From Planctomycetota bacterium (GTDB taxonomy: Bacteria; Planctomycetota; Phycisphaerae; Phycisphaerales; UBA5793), in the NCBI GenBank assembly GCA_963205185.1, contig CAUJHZ010000066.1, positions 1-37,425 on the forward strand: 37,425 nucleotides of DNA, read 5' to 3'. The position numbers were made by a program, and so were the translations under genes. Below are positions 8,939 to 17,078 of the stretch, piece by piece. How positions within the stretch are numbered: position 1 is the first letter of the stretch; each line of letters begins with the position of its first letter. Under the pieces are notes generated by a model. The model worked only from the letters and a program-made list of their open reading frames with translations. It searched no databases and was not told where the DNA came from.

Positions 8939-10852
8939 TCAACCCCCCGCAGCGCCGGCTCGCTCGGCGCTTTCCGACGGCAGACTCGAGCGCCGCCCCA
9001 GGCGGACGCCATGCCCGCCCAGGGCCCGCAGTTGCTTGAGTCTCGACTCCACGTGATCCAGCCCGGCGCTCGACGAGTCGTTCGGCGCCGGCTGCGCGTG
9101 ATACGCCTCGACTTGCCGCAGACGTTCCAGCGCGCGCACATACTCCGTGAAGTGCTCCTCGACCGCGTGCGGCTCATCGCCAACCTCGCGCTGCAGGCGC
9201 ATCATCCACGACGTCGCCTCGTTGGCCAGCGCGGCGTCGAGCCCGGCAGGGACACCCGAGCCCCGCCGCCCGCCGGTCACATCCGATTCCTGCACCGCCG
9301 CGAACAGACTCCGGGCCGGCGGCCAAGCAAACATCTCGGCGCTCAGCGCCACCGCCGCGCCTTCCGCCGCATGCACCAGAGATGGAGCGTGAAGCAGACA
9401 CGCAATGATCCGCATCTCCGCCTCGATCCGCCTCGGCGCCACGGGCGGCAGCGCGGCTTCGGCTTCATCCGGTCCCTGCTCGCGCGTTTCGACTCGCGGA
9501 CGCGGCCTGGGGATGGAGCGCAGCAGCGTCTCGGCCGGCAACTGCACGATCTCGCTCAGCCGCGCGAGCATCAGGTCGCGCCGCAGCGGCGTCATGCGGT
9601 GGAATCCGAGCGCGCCCAGCCGCTCCAGGAATGACTCGATAAGTCTCTGCCGGCCCGACAGCCCCGCTTGCCCGCCGGTCAGTTGCGCCCGCAGTGAAGC
9701 GAATAGAAACTCGAGCGCGTCGACGGCCGCGCCGATGACGCGGTGCCACGTCTCCGTGCCCTCGGCCTGCTCGAAGAGTTCAGCCGGATCCACGCCGCCG
9801 GGCAGCACCGCGATGCGCACGTCGATCGGCGATTCAAAGAAGACTTCGACCGCCCGGTCCGCCGCCTTCTGCCCCGCCGCGTCGCCGTCGAACACGAGCA
9901 CCACGCGTTCGCACAGGCGCGAGAGCAGACGGGCATGATCGTCGGTGAGCGCCGTGCCGAGCGTGGCGACCACGTTCTCCACGCCGTTCTGATGGCAGGC
10001 AATCACGTCCGTGTAGCCCTCGACGATGACGGCGGTCCTGCTCTTCTGAATCGCCGGCCGGGCGAGGTGCAAGCCGTAGAGCGTGCGCGACTTCTTGAAG
10101 CGCGGATGCTCGGGGCTGTTGAGGTACTTGGGTTGATCCTCGGGATCGATCTTGCGCGCGCCGAAGGCGATCGGCCGGCCGTGCTCGTCGTGAATGGGGA
10201 AGATGAGCCGGTTGCGGAAGCGATCGATGAACCCGCCGCCGTCGCGCCTGCTGAGCAGCAGACCGATGGCTTCGAAGACGGCCGGGTGAACGCTCTTGCC
10301 GGCCAGGGTGCGGGCCAGGCCGTCGCGCACGTCCGGATCCGTCGGCGCTGTGCCGAGTTCGAATCGATCGATCATGGCGTCGGAGATGCCGCGCTGGGCA
10401 AAGAGCCCGCGCGCCACCGCCCCGTGGCGCTCGTGGCGCAGCAGCGTGCGGTAGAAAGACAGCGCCTGGCGATGGGCTTCGACGATCTGGGCGGTCGAAA
10501 ACCCCTCGGCCGAATCGTCGGCGCCCGCGTCTTCGCCGGGCGCCGCGGATCGCCGCGGCTTAAGCTCGATGCCGGCGCGGTCTGCAAGATATCGCAGGGC
10601 CTCGCCGAATTCGACGTGCTGGTGAAGCTGCACGAAGCGCAGCGCATCGCCGCCCGTGCCGCACGCAAAGCAGTGGAAGATGCCCTTGTGTGGCACGACA
10701 AACATTGATGGATTCGAGTCGTCGTGGAAGGGACACAGGCCCTTGTACTCTCGGCCGGAGGGCTTGAGGGTGACGTGCTCGCCGATCAGTCGGACTAGGT
10801 CCGTGGCGTCGAGCACGTTCTGCACATCGTTGTTTCGGTAGCTTTGCGTCAC
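8939..10852 (-). CDS. dnaG: DNA primase
   Basis: DnaG makes the RNA primers for chromosome replication. The 637-residue protein has the N-terminal CHC2 zinc finger with Cys40, His43, Cys61 and Cys64 ([12 protein letters not shown] and [10 protein letters not shown]). The primase core follows, with a region like [20 protein letters not shown]. The TOPRIM fold carries [14 protein letters not shown] and [13 protein letters not shown], which hold the metal-binding acidic residues. The C-terminal part (after about 430) is variable and would contain the helicase-binding domain. The start is a GTG at 10852 with only a weak GGA-type ribosome-binding site; the family N-terminus agrees with it. It is the first gene of the dnaG-rpoD pair and has a long candidate leader. 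Confidence 0.97.
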   Translation of the reverse strand: MTQSYRNNDVQNVLDATDLVRLIGEHVTLKPSGREYKGLCPFHDDSNPSMFVVPHKGIFHCFACGTGGDALRFVQLHQHVEFGEALRYLADRAGIELKPRRSAAPGEDAGADDSAEGFSTAQIVEAHRQALSFYRTLLRHERHGAVARGLFAQRGISDAMIDRFELGTAPTDPDVRDGLARTLAGKSVHPAVFEAIGLLLSRRDGGGFIDRFRNRLIFPIHDEHGRPIAFGARKIDPEDQPKYLNSPEHPRFKKSRTLYGLHLARPAIQKSRTAVIVEGYTDVIACHQNGVENVVATLGTALTDDHARLLSRLCERVVLVFDGDAAGQKAADRAVEVFFESPIDVRIAVLPGGVDPAELFEQAEGTETWHRVIGAAVDALEFLFASLRAQLTGGQAGLSGRQRLIESFLERLGALGFHRMTPLRRDLMLARLSEIVQLPAETLLRSIPRPRPRVETREQGPDEAEAALPPVAPRRIEAEMRIIACLLHAPSLVHAAEGAAVALSAEMFAWPPARSLFAAVQESDVTGGRRGSGVPAGLDAALANEATSWMMRLQREVGDEPHAVEEHFTEYVRALERLRQVEAYHAQPAPNDSSSAGLDHVESRLKQLRALGGHGVRLGRRSSLPSESAERAGAAGG

Positions 10853-11122
10853 ACTTTTCCAGCCGCCGGGCGCCCCTCTTCATGGAACCGACGATGCATG
10901 CGGCACGAATCTGTTTCGCGCCCGGGACCGGAGAAGGTGCGCCTGCACATCCCAGAGAAGCGCACGAGGCAGAACCAGTTGGCGCGAGACGAACACAACC
11001 GCCAGGCGCGCTGCATTCAGCAGCGTGCGCGGCCGCTTTCCCACGTGTCAGATCTGGCTGCCGATAACCACTTCCTCAGGTCCGGACCCGAAAACGGTCC
11101 ACCGTCACGAATCAGCAAGTGA

Positions 11123-11150
11123 AATCTACACCAATCCGCGAGCAGGTCAA
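11123..11150 (-). promoter_or_regulatory. Candidate promoter for dnaG-rpoD
   Basis: On the minus strand, TTGACC (11150-11145) and TAGATT (11128-11123) are separated by 16 bases. The predicted start of transcription is near 11117, about 265 bases before dnaG. The -35 hexamer is identical to that proposed upstream of rpmB. Confidence 0.55.
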
Positions 11151-11164
11151 CCAAAACGAGTGAT

Positions 11165-11176
11165 TTGTCGCGACAA
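11165..11176. promoter_or_regulatory. 12-base perfect palindrome upstream of the dnaG promoter (possible operator)
   Basis: TTGTCGCGACAA is its own reverse complement and lies 14 bases upstream of the candidate -35 box. Its place fits an operator or activator site, but palindromes of this length are expected a few times by chance in a window this size. Confidence 0.25.
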
Positions 11177-11265
11177 CCGGAAGAATCGCCGACCTTTGCC
11201 CACTTTGCCCCGCCTTCCGCGCTCCGCCCCCGGACCGCCAGGCGGGCGCGCATGGGGATGCGGAA

Positions 11266-11302
11266 TCCAAAAATTGAAACGCCCCGACCACCGGCCGGGG
11301 CG
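11266..11302 (-). terminator. Rho-independent terminator after rpmB
   Basis: On the minus strand, CGCCCCG pairs with CGGGGCG (arms at 11302-11296 and 11286-11280), giving a 7-base-pair GC stem around a 9-base loop. It is followed by GTTTCAATTTTTGG, a T-rich tract. It lies 26 bases past the rpmB stop, as expected for a single-gene transcript. Confidence 0.7.
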
Positions 11303-11328
11303 CACAGAATTCGATGAGTCGCCGCGGC

Positions 11329-11604
11329 TCAGCCCTGCTTCTTCTTCTGCTGCGCGGTGTAGGTGAACTTGCGCTTCGGGGCCTTGACGATCAGCCCAGA
11401 CTTGATCGCGCGGGCGCTGACGCGCAGTTTCGTTGGCACGCCGTCCACCAGGGAGGTGACCTCCTGCAGATTGGGCTTGAACGTCCGGCGGGCGATGGAG
11501 GTGACCTTTTTGCCGATCCCGCCGAGGTACTTGGCCTTACCGCGGTACCGGACGCGGTTGCCGCGGGTGGTTCCGACTCCAGTGATATCGCAAACGCGGG
11601 GCAT
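11329..11604 (-). CDS. rpmB: 50S ribosomal protein L28
   Basis: A 91-residue basic protein of the large ribosomal subunit. It opens with MPRVCDITG, a variant of the usual L28 start (cysteine and G-x-G near the N-terminus), continues with TRRTFKPNLQ-type sequence (here ARRTFKPNLQEV) and a K-R-V-S-A-R-A-I-K-S-like segment, and ends in a lysine-rich tail. Length is a little above that of the E. coli protein. The ATG at 11604 has GGAG about 8 bases upstream. Its own promoter and terminator are visible, so it is probably transcribed alone. It does not neighbour rpmG here. Confidence 0.93.
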   Translation of the reverse strand: MPRVCDITGVGTTRGNRVRYRGKAKYLGGIGKKVTSIARRTFKPNLQEVTSLVDGVPTKLRVSARAIKSGLIVKAPKRKFTYTAQQKKKQG

Positions 11605-11671
11605 GAGAACACTCCTGTCCGAGGGGCGACGCGCTGGCGGCGCCTCCGGTCCTTGCCGTTTCGAGACTGCG

Positions 11672-11700
11672 ATGATAGAGCCGCACCCCCTGGCGGTCAA
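11672..11700 (-). promoter_or_regulatory. Promoter for rpmB
   Basis: On the minus strand, TTGACC (11700-11695) and TATCAT (11677-11672) are separated by exactly 17 bases. Transcription would start near 11665, giving a leader of about 60 bases before rpmB. This is the best housekeeping promoter match in the window. Confidence 0.65.
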
Positions 11701-11779
11701 AGCGTGGGACTCTCTCCTGCCGATGGCCTTTCCCATTCGGGACGAATGCGCGGTGCAGCCGCATGGGCAGGCTCGCCGA

Positions 11780-11807
11780 TCACCACCGGCTCGGGCCAAT
11801 CTATAAT
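11780..11807 (+). promoter_or_regulatory. Candidate promoter for the first sulfotransferase gene
   Basis: A perfect TATAAT lies at 11802-11807. The sequence 16 bases upstream (TCACCA at 11780-11785) is a poor -35 box. Transcription would start near 11814, 20 bases before the GTG at 11834 or 38 before the ATG at 11852. Confidence 0.45.
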
Positions 11808-11833
11808 GTCCCCGCACACCAGTTGTAGGCACC

Positions 11834-12892
11834 GTGGCAGGCTTGCACCCAATGGCCGAGACAATCCCGGAATCTCCGCCTCCGACCGCGGATGCGTCGC
11901 ACGGTCCGTTGCTGGTCATCGCCGGCATGTCGCGCGGCGGGACGACGTGGACGGGCAAGTGCCTCAACGAGCACTCACAGGCTGCCGTGTTCGGCGAATC
12001 GCTCTTCTGGGGTCGGCGATACCTGCCGCCCAGGTCCGGCGGCCGCTACAGCCCGGAAGAAACCGCCATGGTTCTCGACTCGCTGAGAAACGGCTTCAAG
12101 CACTTTGTCGGCGACGGTCCGGGTCACCTCAAGAAGGTGACCTTTGAGCACGGCGGCGAGATCATCGAGACCGTCGCTCGCCAGTTGCCGCCGCGCCCGA
12201 CCCCCTACGAGGTCTTCGTGACCTACGGCCGCGAAATCGCCCGCCGCGAGGGCAAGGCGACCTTCGTCGAGAAGACTCCGCACAGCGTCCTCTGGATCGA
12301 CCGCATCATCGCGCAAGCCCCAGACCTGCGCATGCTCGTGCTCGTGCGCAACCCCTACGACTTCATGTTGTCCTACAAGCACCAGGGAGATCGCAAGCCC
12401 GCCGACGTGCGGCAGGCGTTCCAGGAGGTCTACCACCCGTTTGGCTGCGCGATGGTGTGGCGCGGCTATGCGCGCGCGGCGCTCAAAGCCCGGGATGTCT
12501 ATCCGAAAGAAACGCTGCTCATCTCATTCGAGCAACTGACCGCTCCGGACTCGGGCGCCGTTGAGCAGCTTCAGCGGTTCTTCGGGCTGCCCATCGAGCC
12601 GATTGAGAAGCTCGTCCCGACGGACAACACGTCCTTTCCCGGTGGAGCGCGGCCGGAGTTGTCGGCCGTTGACCTGTTCTGGATGAATCTCATCGCCCGC
12701 CGGTGGATTTCCACGCTCGGCTACCAGCGGAGAAAGACGCCTTTCGCGCCCCTGGGCGTGCTGTGGTCGCTGGCGACGCTCGTGCCGTGGGCGTGGCGGT
12801 CGTATCGGTACGTCGCTTCGACGCGGCGCGACTCGACGCTCAAGTATCTCCTCAACTGGGTCCGCCCGCGAATCGGCCGTACGCACGGCTGA
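11834..12892 (+). CDS. Sulfotransferase family protein
   Basis: Likely transfers a sulfuryl group from 3'-phosphoadenylyl sulfate (PAPS) to a sugar or other acceptor. The 352-residue protein has the 5'-phosphosulfate-binding loop GMSRGGTTWTGK near residues 31-42, and the 3'-phosphate-binding strand-helix MLVLVRNPYDFMLSYK about 160-185, both typical of the family. A central VEKTPHSVLWIDRI segment precedes the second motif, as in carbohydrate sulfotransferases. Two hydrophobic segments near the C-terminus (FAPLGVLWSLATLVPWAW) suggest membrane contact. The start is either GTG 11834 or ATG 11852; neither has a strong ribosome-binding site. It faces the flippase gene convergently and belongs with the nearby polysaccharide genes. 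The acceptor cannot be read from the sequence. Confidence 0.85.
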   Translation: MAGLHPMAETIPESPPPTADASHGPLLVIAGMSRGGTTWTGKCLNEHSQAAVFGESLFWGRRYLPPRSGGRYSPEETAMVLDSLRNGFKHFVGDGPGHLKKVTFEHGGEIIETVARQLPPRPTPYEVFVTYGREIARREGKATFVEKTPHSVLWIDRIIAQAPDLRMLVLVRNPYDFMLSYKHQGDRKPADVRQAFQEVYHPFGCAMVWRGYARAALKARDVYPKETLLISFEQLTAPDSGAVEQLQRFFGLPIEPIEKLVPTDNTSFPGGARPELSAVDLFWMNLIARRWISTLGYQRRKTPFAPLGVLWSLATLVPWAWRSYRYVASTRRDSTLKYLLNWVRPRIGRTHG

Positions 12893-12946
12893 TCCTGACA
12901 GGATCCACTGCTCACACGGCCGTCACTGTCGGCGCGTTCCGCGGTC

Positions 12947-14707
12947 TCATGCAGCGCGCCGCCGCATGATCTGCACCAGACGCTTGCGCTCAGTCGCGGT
13001 CAGCACGAACATCCAGAAGAGCGGCACGGCGATCACGGCCGCCAGTGCGAGCCCGAGCAGCACGAGCCAGACGTTCCAGTTCTCGATCCACCAGCGCCAT
13101 GCGGCCAGGAACACTCCAATGACCGCCCCGATGAGCGCACCGGGCATGAGCGAGCCCAGGTACATGTCGCGCAACGACAGGTCGTAGAGCCGGCACGCCA
13201 GCATGGGGATGTAAAGACCGTACACCACCAGATAGATGGCGCTCATGCTCGCGGCCACGGCGTAGATCGCGGCGTTTTCGGCCAGCAGTTTCACGTGCAG
13301 CGACGCGACGAGCGGCGCCGGTCCCATGACCGCGCCCCAGGCCTGCAGCGCCTCCGCCAGCTCACGCTTCCAGTAGTAGTGGTGAACGATGTCGGGCACG
13401 AGCCAGAGAATGAGCGCGGCGATGCACGCCTGCAGTATCCCGGCCTGCAGCAGCCGATTCGCGTAGGCCTTCACGTCGCCGGCGCCGAGCATGATCCGCA
13501 GCGGCCCCTGCATGATGACAAAGAACGGACTGCCGACAAGAAGGATCATCAGCATCTGCGCGATGTCGCGGTTGGCGGCGAATCGCTGGTTCGAGAAGCG
13601 GTCGCCCATCCAGAAGTTCACGAGAATCTGGCCCATCATGAACAGCACGGCGATGATGGGAAAAATCACGCCCGACTGCACCCGCGCAATCGCCAGCACG
13701 AGGTTGCCCACGAGTTCCTTGGCGCCCTGCGCACTGTGCGAGAACTTCGCGGCCATGGGCTCGATGCCGAACGAGATGCCCATGGCGATCTGCTTCGTGT
13801 AGCCGACCAGCAGCACCACCACGCCGAAGAGCCCGTTGAGCGTGGCGCCGAGGAAGATGTTGATGAGCAACTGGTTGGTGCGGTCGTAGAGGTTCGTGGC
13901 GATCTCGCCCTTGCCCACGTGGGCGCCGAGAAAGAAGATGTCCCGCACGCGATCGAAGCGCAGGGTGCTCAATTCGACATTGACCTGCGGCGCGGTCGCG
14001 TAAGCCCAGGCGCCAAACCCAAGCCGCACGAGCGCTGTGAAAGCGCAGTTCGCCGCGACATAGGAAATGAGCGGATAGTCGCGCCCCCACTGCTGCGAGA
14101 AGACGAACCCGGCCGCCACCAGCGAGGCAACGCGCTCCATCAGCGCTTCGAGATTGCGCTGCGGAATGCGGTGCGTGGCGTCGAGCAGCGTGATGAACGG
14201 CGAAGTCACCACGACCCAGGCCGTGTAGGCGCTGAGCGTCACCCAGGACCACCACATCTGGCTGGCAAACGCGGGGCCGAACTGAAACACCCACAGCGCC
14301 AGCGGCGTGCACACGACCATCAGACCGCCCAGGGCGATGCCGAGAATCACGCAACTGGCAAAAGCGGCGGTGAAAGCAGAACGGATCTCCTGCGCCTCGC
14401 CGCCGTGGAATGCGCTGCTCAACTCGCGCACCAGCGCCGCGCGCACCGTGGACTGGAGGATGTTGATGATCCCCACGCTCGACATGAGCAGCACGAACAG
14501 TCCGAATCCGGCGGCGCCGAGGTGGTTCGCCTGGATGAGGTACCGCGTGACGATCAGCCCGACGGTGAACGTGCCCAGCAGGCGCGCGTAGGACGAGAGG
14601 CTGTTCTTGATCAGTTGCCGCGACGTGCCTCCGCCGGCGGGGCGCGAGCGCGGAGCAGAAGGCGGGGGCGGCGGTGCTGGGGCGATCGTCTGATCCGCTT
14701 GGGACAT
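12947..14707 (-). CDS. Polysaccharide (Wzx-like) flippase
   Basis: A 586-residue integral membrane protein with about 12-14 hydrophobic segments, including LLGTFTVGLIVTRYLIQANHLGAAGFGLFVLL near the N-terminus. That pattern is typical of the polysaccharide biosynthesis/MOP-type flippases that move lipid-linked oligosaccharides across the inner membrane. A proline-rich cytoplasmic tail (about residues 10-25) precedes the first helix. The C-terminal end is a basic TERKRLVQIMRRRAA. The ATG at 14707 is used; a GTG at 14716 is closer to the GGAGG upstream and is a real alternative. It follows the second sulfotransferase gene by about 28 bases on the same strand, so the two are probably co-transcribed. 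A role in export of the sulfated product is inferred from this pairing. Confidence 0.85.
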   Translation of the reverse strand: MSQADQTIAPAPPPPPSAPRSRPAGGGTSRQLIKNSLSSYARLLGTFTVGLIVTRYLIQANHLGAAGFGLFVLLMSSVGIINILQSTVRAALVRELSSAFHGGEAQEIRSAFTAAFASCVILGIALGGLMVVCTPLALWVFQFGPAFASQMWWSWVTLSAYTAWVVVTSPFITLLDATHRIPQRNLEALMERVASLVAAGFVFSQQWGRDYPLISYVAANCAFTALVRLGFGAWAYATAPQVNVELSTLRFDRVRDIFFLGAHVGKGEIATNLYDRTNQLLINIFLGATLNGLFGVVVLLVGYTKQIAMGISFGIEPMAAKFSHSAQGAKELVGNLVLAIARVQSGVIFPIIAVLFMMGQILVNFWMGDRFSNQRFAANRDIAQMLMILLVGSPFFVIMQGPLRIMLGAGDVKAYANRLLQAGILQACIAALILWLVPDIVHHYYWKRELAEALQAWGAVMGPAPLVASLHVKLLAENAAIYAVAASMSAIYLVVYGLYIPMLACRLYDLSLRDMYLGSLMPGALIGAVIGVFLAAWRWWIENWNVWLVLLGLALAAVIAVPLFWMFVLTATERKRLVQIMRRRAA

Positions 14708-14735
14708 GACGGCCACGATCCTCCGCTCACTCGGG

Positions 14736-15629
14736 TCAGGCGACCTCGCCGCTTCCGGCGGCCGATTCATCGAGACGATACCCCAGACGCTTCATCGTCG
14801 GTTCAAGTATCGGCGTGATGAGGGCCAACTGCTCAGGAGTGAGCCGCTGCTTCCAGGCCTGCACGGCGTCCTGCCTGATCGTCGTGGTCAGGTACGCCCG
14901 CACCTGATCGGTCGGTACGAGGTCGACGTGTTCGCAGAACCGTTGAAACTGCCCCTGAGGGTCGGCAACGAAGTCCTCGTAGCGACATTCGATCCAGCGG
15001 GTTGGGTCGACGTCGGCCAGATCCTGCTGCGCGGTTTCGACGCACCTGACCCACTGAATCGCGATCACCTCCACGAGCTCACGCGCCTTGAGGTCGTCGT
15101 ACATTCCGGGGTAGACCACCCCCCAGCTCTTCACGCGCCCCGAGCCGCGAATCGGCCCCATCACGCGGTCGTGCAGGAAGCGCGGCAGATAGGCGGGCCA
15201 CTCCCACACCGGAGTCTCTTTCAATCTTCGCCTGAGCCGGTTTTGATTAATTGGCATGGACCAGCGCTGCAGGCACGAACTCACGTTGTCTCGCCCGTCT
15301 CGAACAAGATGAATGAACTTCGCTTCAGGAAACACGCGCTGGACGAACGGCACGCGCAGGCAATTGCTTGGCGTCTTCTCCATCACGCGCCGGCCGCCAT
15401 TGTCTTGCTGATACTTCAGGAATGCATCGCGGATGCGCTCCACCACGGCCGGGCTCGCCTGCGCTTGGGTAAAGCGGTCATGCCCCATTTCGGGGTTTCC
15501 CATCGTCCACACGGTGCGCGGCTCGCGCCAGATGACGATGTCTTCGAACTGATCAAAGCAAAAAGCCGTCATCGACGTGCCGGATCTCACGTTCCCGATG
15601 AGGATGATCGGAGGCTTAAGTTCAGCCAC
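14736..15629 (-). CDS. Sulfotransferase family protein (second)
   Basis: A 297-residue PAPS-dependent sulfotransferase. The 5'-phosphosulfate loop is IGNVRSGTSMTAF (11-23). The 3'-phosphate motif is FIHLVRDGRDNVSSCLQRW at about 109-127. A VMEKTPSNCLR segment lies between them, and RWIECRYEDFVADPQG follows in the second half, as in many sulfotransferases of the Sulfotransfer_3 type. It has no signal peptide. Translation starts at a GTG (15629) with GGAG 10 bases upstream. It is the first gene of a two-gene unit with the flippase and is transcribed away from the hyaluronidase-like genes, from which it is separated by 264 bases. It is not closely similar to the sulfotransferase at 11834, which suggests different acceptors. 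Confidence 0.88.
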   Translation of the reverse strand: MAELKPPIILIGNVRSGTSMTAFCFDQFEDIVIWREPRTVWTMGNPEMGHDRFTQAQASPAVVERIRDAFLKYQQDNGGRRVMEKTPSNCLRVPFVQRVFPEAKFIHLVRDGRDNVSSCLQRWSMPINQNRLRRRLKETPVWEWPAYLPRFLHDRVMGPIRGSGRVKSWGVVYPGMYDDLKARELVEVIAIQWVRCVETAQQDLADVDPTRWIECRYEDFVADPQGQFQRFCEHVDLVPTDQVRAYLTTTIRQDAVQAWKQRLTPEQLALITPILEPTMKRLGYRLDESAAGSGEVA

Positions 15630-15793
15630 GTTGTTTCGTCTCCTGCGCGCTGAGCGCGCGCGGTCGATGGGCTGCGGCGCGCCGCGCGGAAAAAGTTGCA
15701 GAATTAATCTCGTGCAATGAAAAGTTTTTCACGTCTCACGCATCAATAACGCATTTACGGATCTTAATGCCGCACCGCCTAGGGTGTTCACGC

Positions 15794-15821
15794 TAGACAG
15801 ACTTTGCCACGGTGGTATGCT
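15794..15821 (+). promoter_or_regulatory. Candidate promoter for the first hyaluronidase-like gene
   Basis: TAGACA (15794-15799) and TATGCT (15816-15821) are separated by 16 bases. Transcription would start near 15828, about 65 bases before the ATG at 15894. The rest of the 264-base gap holds an AT-rich stretch near 15690-15730 and a GCGCGC-TGA-GCGCGC hairpin at 15645-15659, close to the sulfotransferase start. Confidence 0.4.
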
Positions 15822-15893
15822 AGACGCAGCCACTGGTCGAGGGTGCACCAGGTAACGGCTACCCACCAGAACCACGATCGAGGGACCTTTCTG

Positions 15894-16904
15894 ATGTTGA
15901 AAGCATTGCACTGCGCTTGCGCAGTGGTGGTGATCGCTCTAAGCGTCGCCTCCTCGCAGCAGGCACTGGGACAGGATCGCGTCGCCAAGAAAGATTTCAA
16001 ACTGATCCTCCAGACCAGCGGAGATTGGAGCGGCAACTACACCGGCAACTCCATTGGGTTCACTGATCGCACGATTATTCTGTATCAGCATTTTGCAGGC
16101 GAGGTCAACCTTCAAGGCCCTGAGTTCGTGAACATGGAGGCGCACCTGCGCAAACTGCGCTCGGCGATCCGTGAGCATGTGCCCAGCGGCTACAACGGCC
16201 TGGTGATCATGGACTACGAGGCCTGGCCCCTTTCGCTCTACAACGTCAACTGGCCGCAAATCCGCGATCCGCGGATCCAGCGCCAGTTGAACCTCCATCC
16301 CGGCTGGACTTACGAGCAGGCCGAACGGCAGGCCGCCCAAGAATACCTCCCCTACGTGCAGGAGTTCTTCCTCCGCTCATACGAAACGGCCAAGGCCATG
16401 CGCCCGACCGCGACATGGGGCTTCTACAGCCTCGTCAACGCCGATCGGTGGGAGCAGGCCAACGGCTACCGACGCTGGGTGAACAACCAGTCCAACTGGC
16501 TTTGGGACAAGGTCGACGCCATCTGTCCCTACGGATACATCGGCCTCTACCAGATGGACTCCGGTCACGCGACTGTCGAATCACTCGTCGCCGACAAGTC
16601 TGCGGAAGCCGTACGACTGGCTAACGGCGTCAAACAGCGAACCGGTTACCGGCCGTTCGTCTTCTCCTACCTGAACCCGCGCGTGGTGCGCTGGGGGCTT
16701 TCCAGTTACGAGGGGCTCTGGCTCGCTCAGCCGCAGATCGACCGAATCTTCGAGGCAGCCTGGGCGGGCGGCGCCGATGGCCTCATCCTGTGGCAGGCGG
16801 TTGGAGAGGAGCCAGGCCGCTACACCGAGTCTCAGTACATTCAAATCCTTGAGACACGCGTGAAACAGGCCGTGACGGAGATCGGGTTCCGGCAACTTCA
16901 ATGA
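15894..16904 (+). CDS. Secreted GH56 (hyaluronidase)-like protein, paralog A
   Basis: A 336-residue exported protein with a signal peptide (residues 1-26, ending ALG before Gln27). The body resembles glycoside hydrolase family 56, the animal and venom hyaluronidases that cut beta-1,4 N-acetylhexosaminide bonds with substrate assistance. Asp107 and Glu109 in GLVIMDYEAWP match the GH56 D-x-E catalytic pair. A helix leading to AMRPTATWGFYS (168-179) matches the R-x-x-WG-Y-Y-G region, and GGADGLILW (292-300) matches the late active-site Trp strand. Length fits a bare GH56 barrel without the EGF-like domain of animal enzymes. GAGGG lies 10 bases before the ATG at 15894. It is followed by two paralogs on the same strand. 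Activity and substrate are unproven. Confidence 0.75.
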   Translation: MLKALHCACAVVVIALSVASSQQALGQDRVAKKDFKLILQTSGDWSGNYTGNSIGFTDRTIILYQHFAGEVNLQGPEFVNMEAHLRKLRSAIREHVPSGYNGLVIMDYEAWPLSLYNVNWPQIRDPRIQRQLNLHPGWTYEQAERQAAQEYLPYVQEFFLRSYETAKAMRPTATWGFYSLVNADRWEQANGYRRWVNNQSNWLWDKVDAICPYGYIGLYQMDSGHATVESLVADKSAEAVRLANGVKQRTGYRPFVFSYLNPRVVRWGLSSYEGLWLAQPQIDRIFEAAWAGGADGLILWQAVGEEPGRYTESQYIQILETRVKQAVTEIGFRQLQ

Positions 16905-16973
16905 ATTGGTTCGCGTTTAGTTGTCACGCGCTCGGAAAAGGCGCACAATTTGCGCCAACGTCCTGAAAAACCG

Positions 16974-17002
16974 TTGCGACCGGTCCGCAAATCAAGTACA
17001 GT
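16974..17002 (+). promoter_or_regulatory. Candidate promoter for hyaluronidase-like paralog B
   Basis: TTGCGA (16974-16979) and TACAGT (16997-17002) are separated by 17 bases. Transcription would begin near 17009, about 70 bases before the GTG at 17079. A small GGCGCA-CAATT-TGCGCC hairpin (16940-16956) lies upstream of it, after the end of paralog A. This suggests paralog B may be transcribed separately. Confidence 0.45.
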
Positions 17003-17078
17003 CACCGCTGCGTTCCCGCCAGCGGAAGAGTGAGAGAGAACCGAGTCCTTTTTACAAAAGGCGAACGAGGGGGAGCCC

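Larger units (their letters stand above)
10853..11265 (-). other. Gene-free region upstream of dnaG (candidate long leader)
   Basis: About 410 bases between the dnaG start and the rpmB terminator contain no convincing gene. Small frames on both strands show no family features. The region holds a promoter-like sequence at 11123-11150, which would give dnaG a leader of about 260 bases. A perfect six-base-pair hairpin (CGCTGC, loop ATTCA, GCAGCG at 11009-11025) lies inside that leader. No known riboswitch or ribosomal-leader motif was recognised. Confidence 0.5.

Noticed and set aside
10844-11253. Small frames on both strands in the dnaG upstream region
   Set aside because: Low-complexity translations without motifs, with no ribosome-binding sites; the region is better explained as a leader and promoter region.
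13295-14818. 507-codon plus-strand frame opposite the flippase
   Set aside because: Extremely rich in His, Arg and Glu, with no hydrophobic core; the opposite strand has a clear multi-helix membrane protein.
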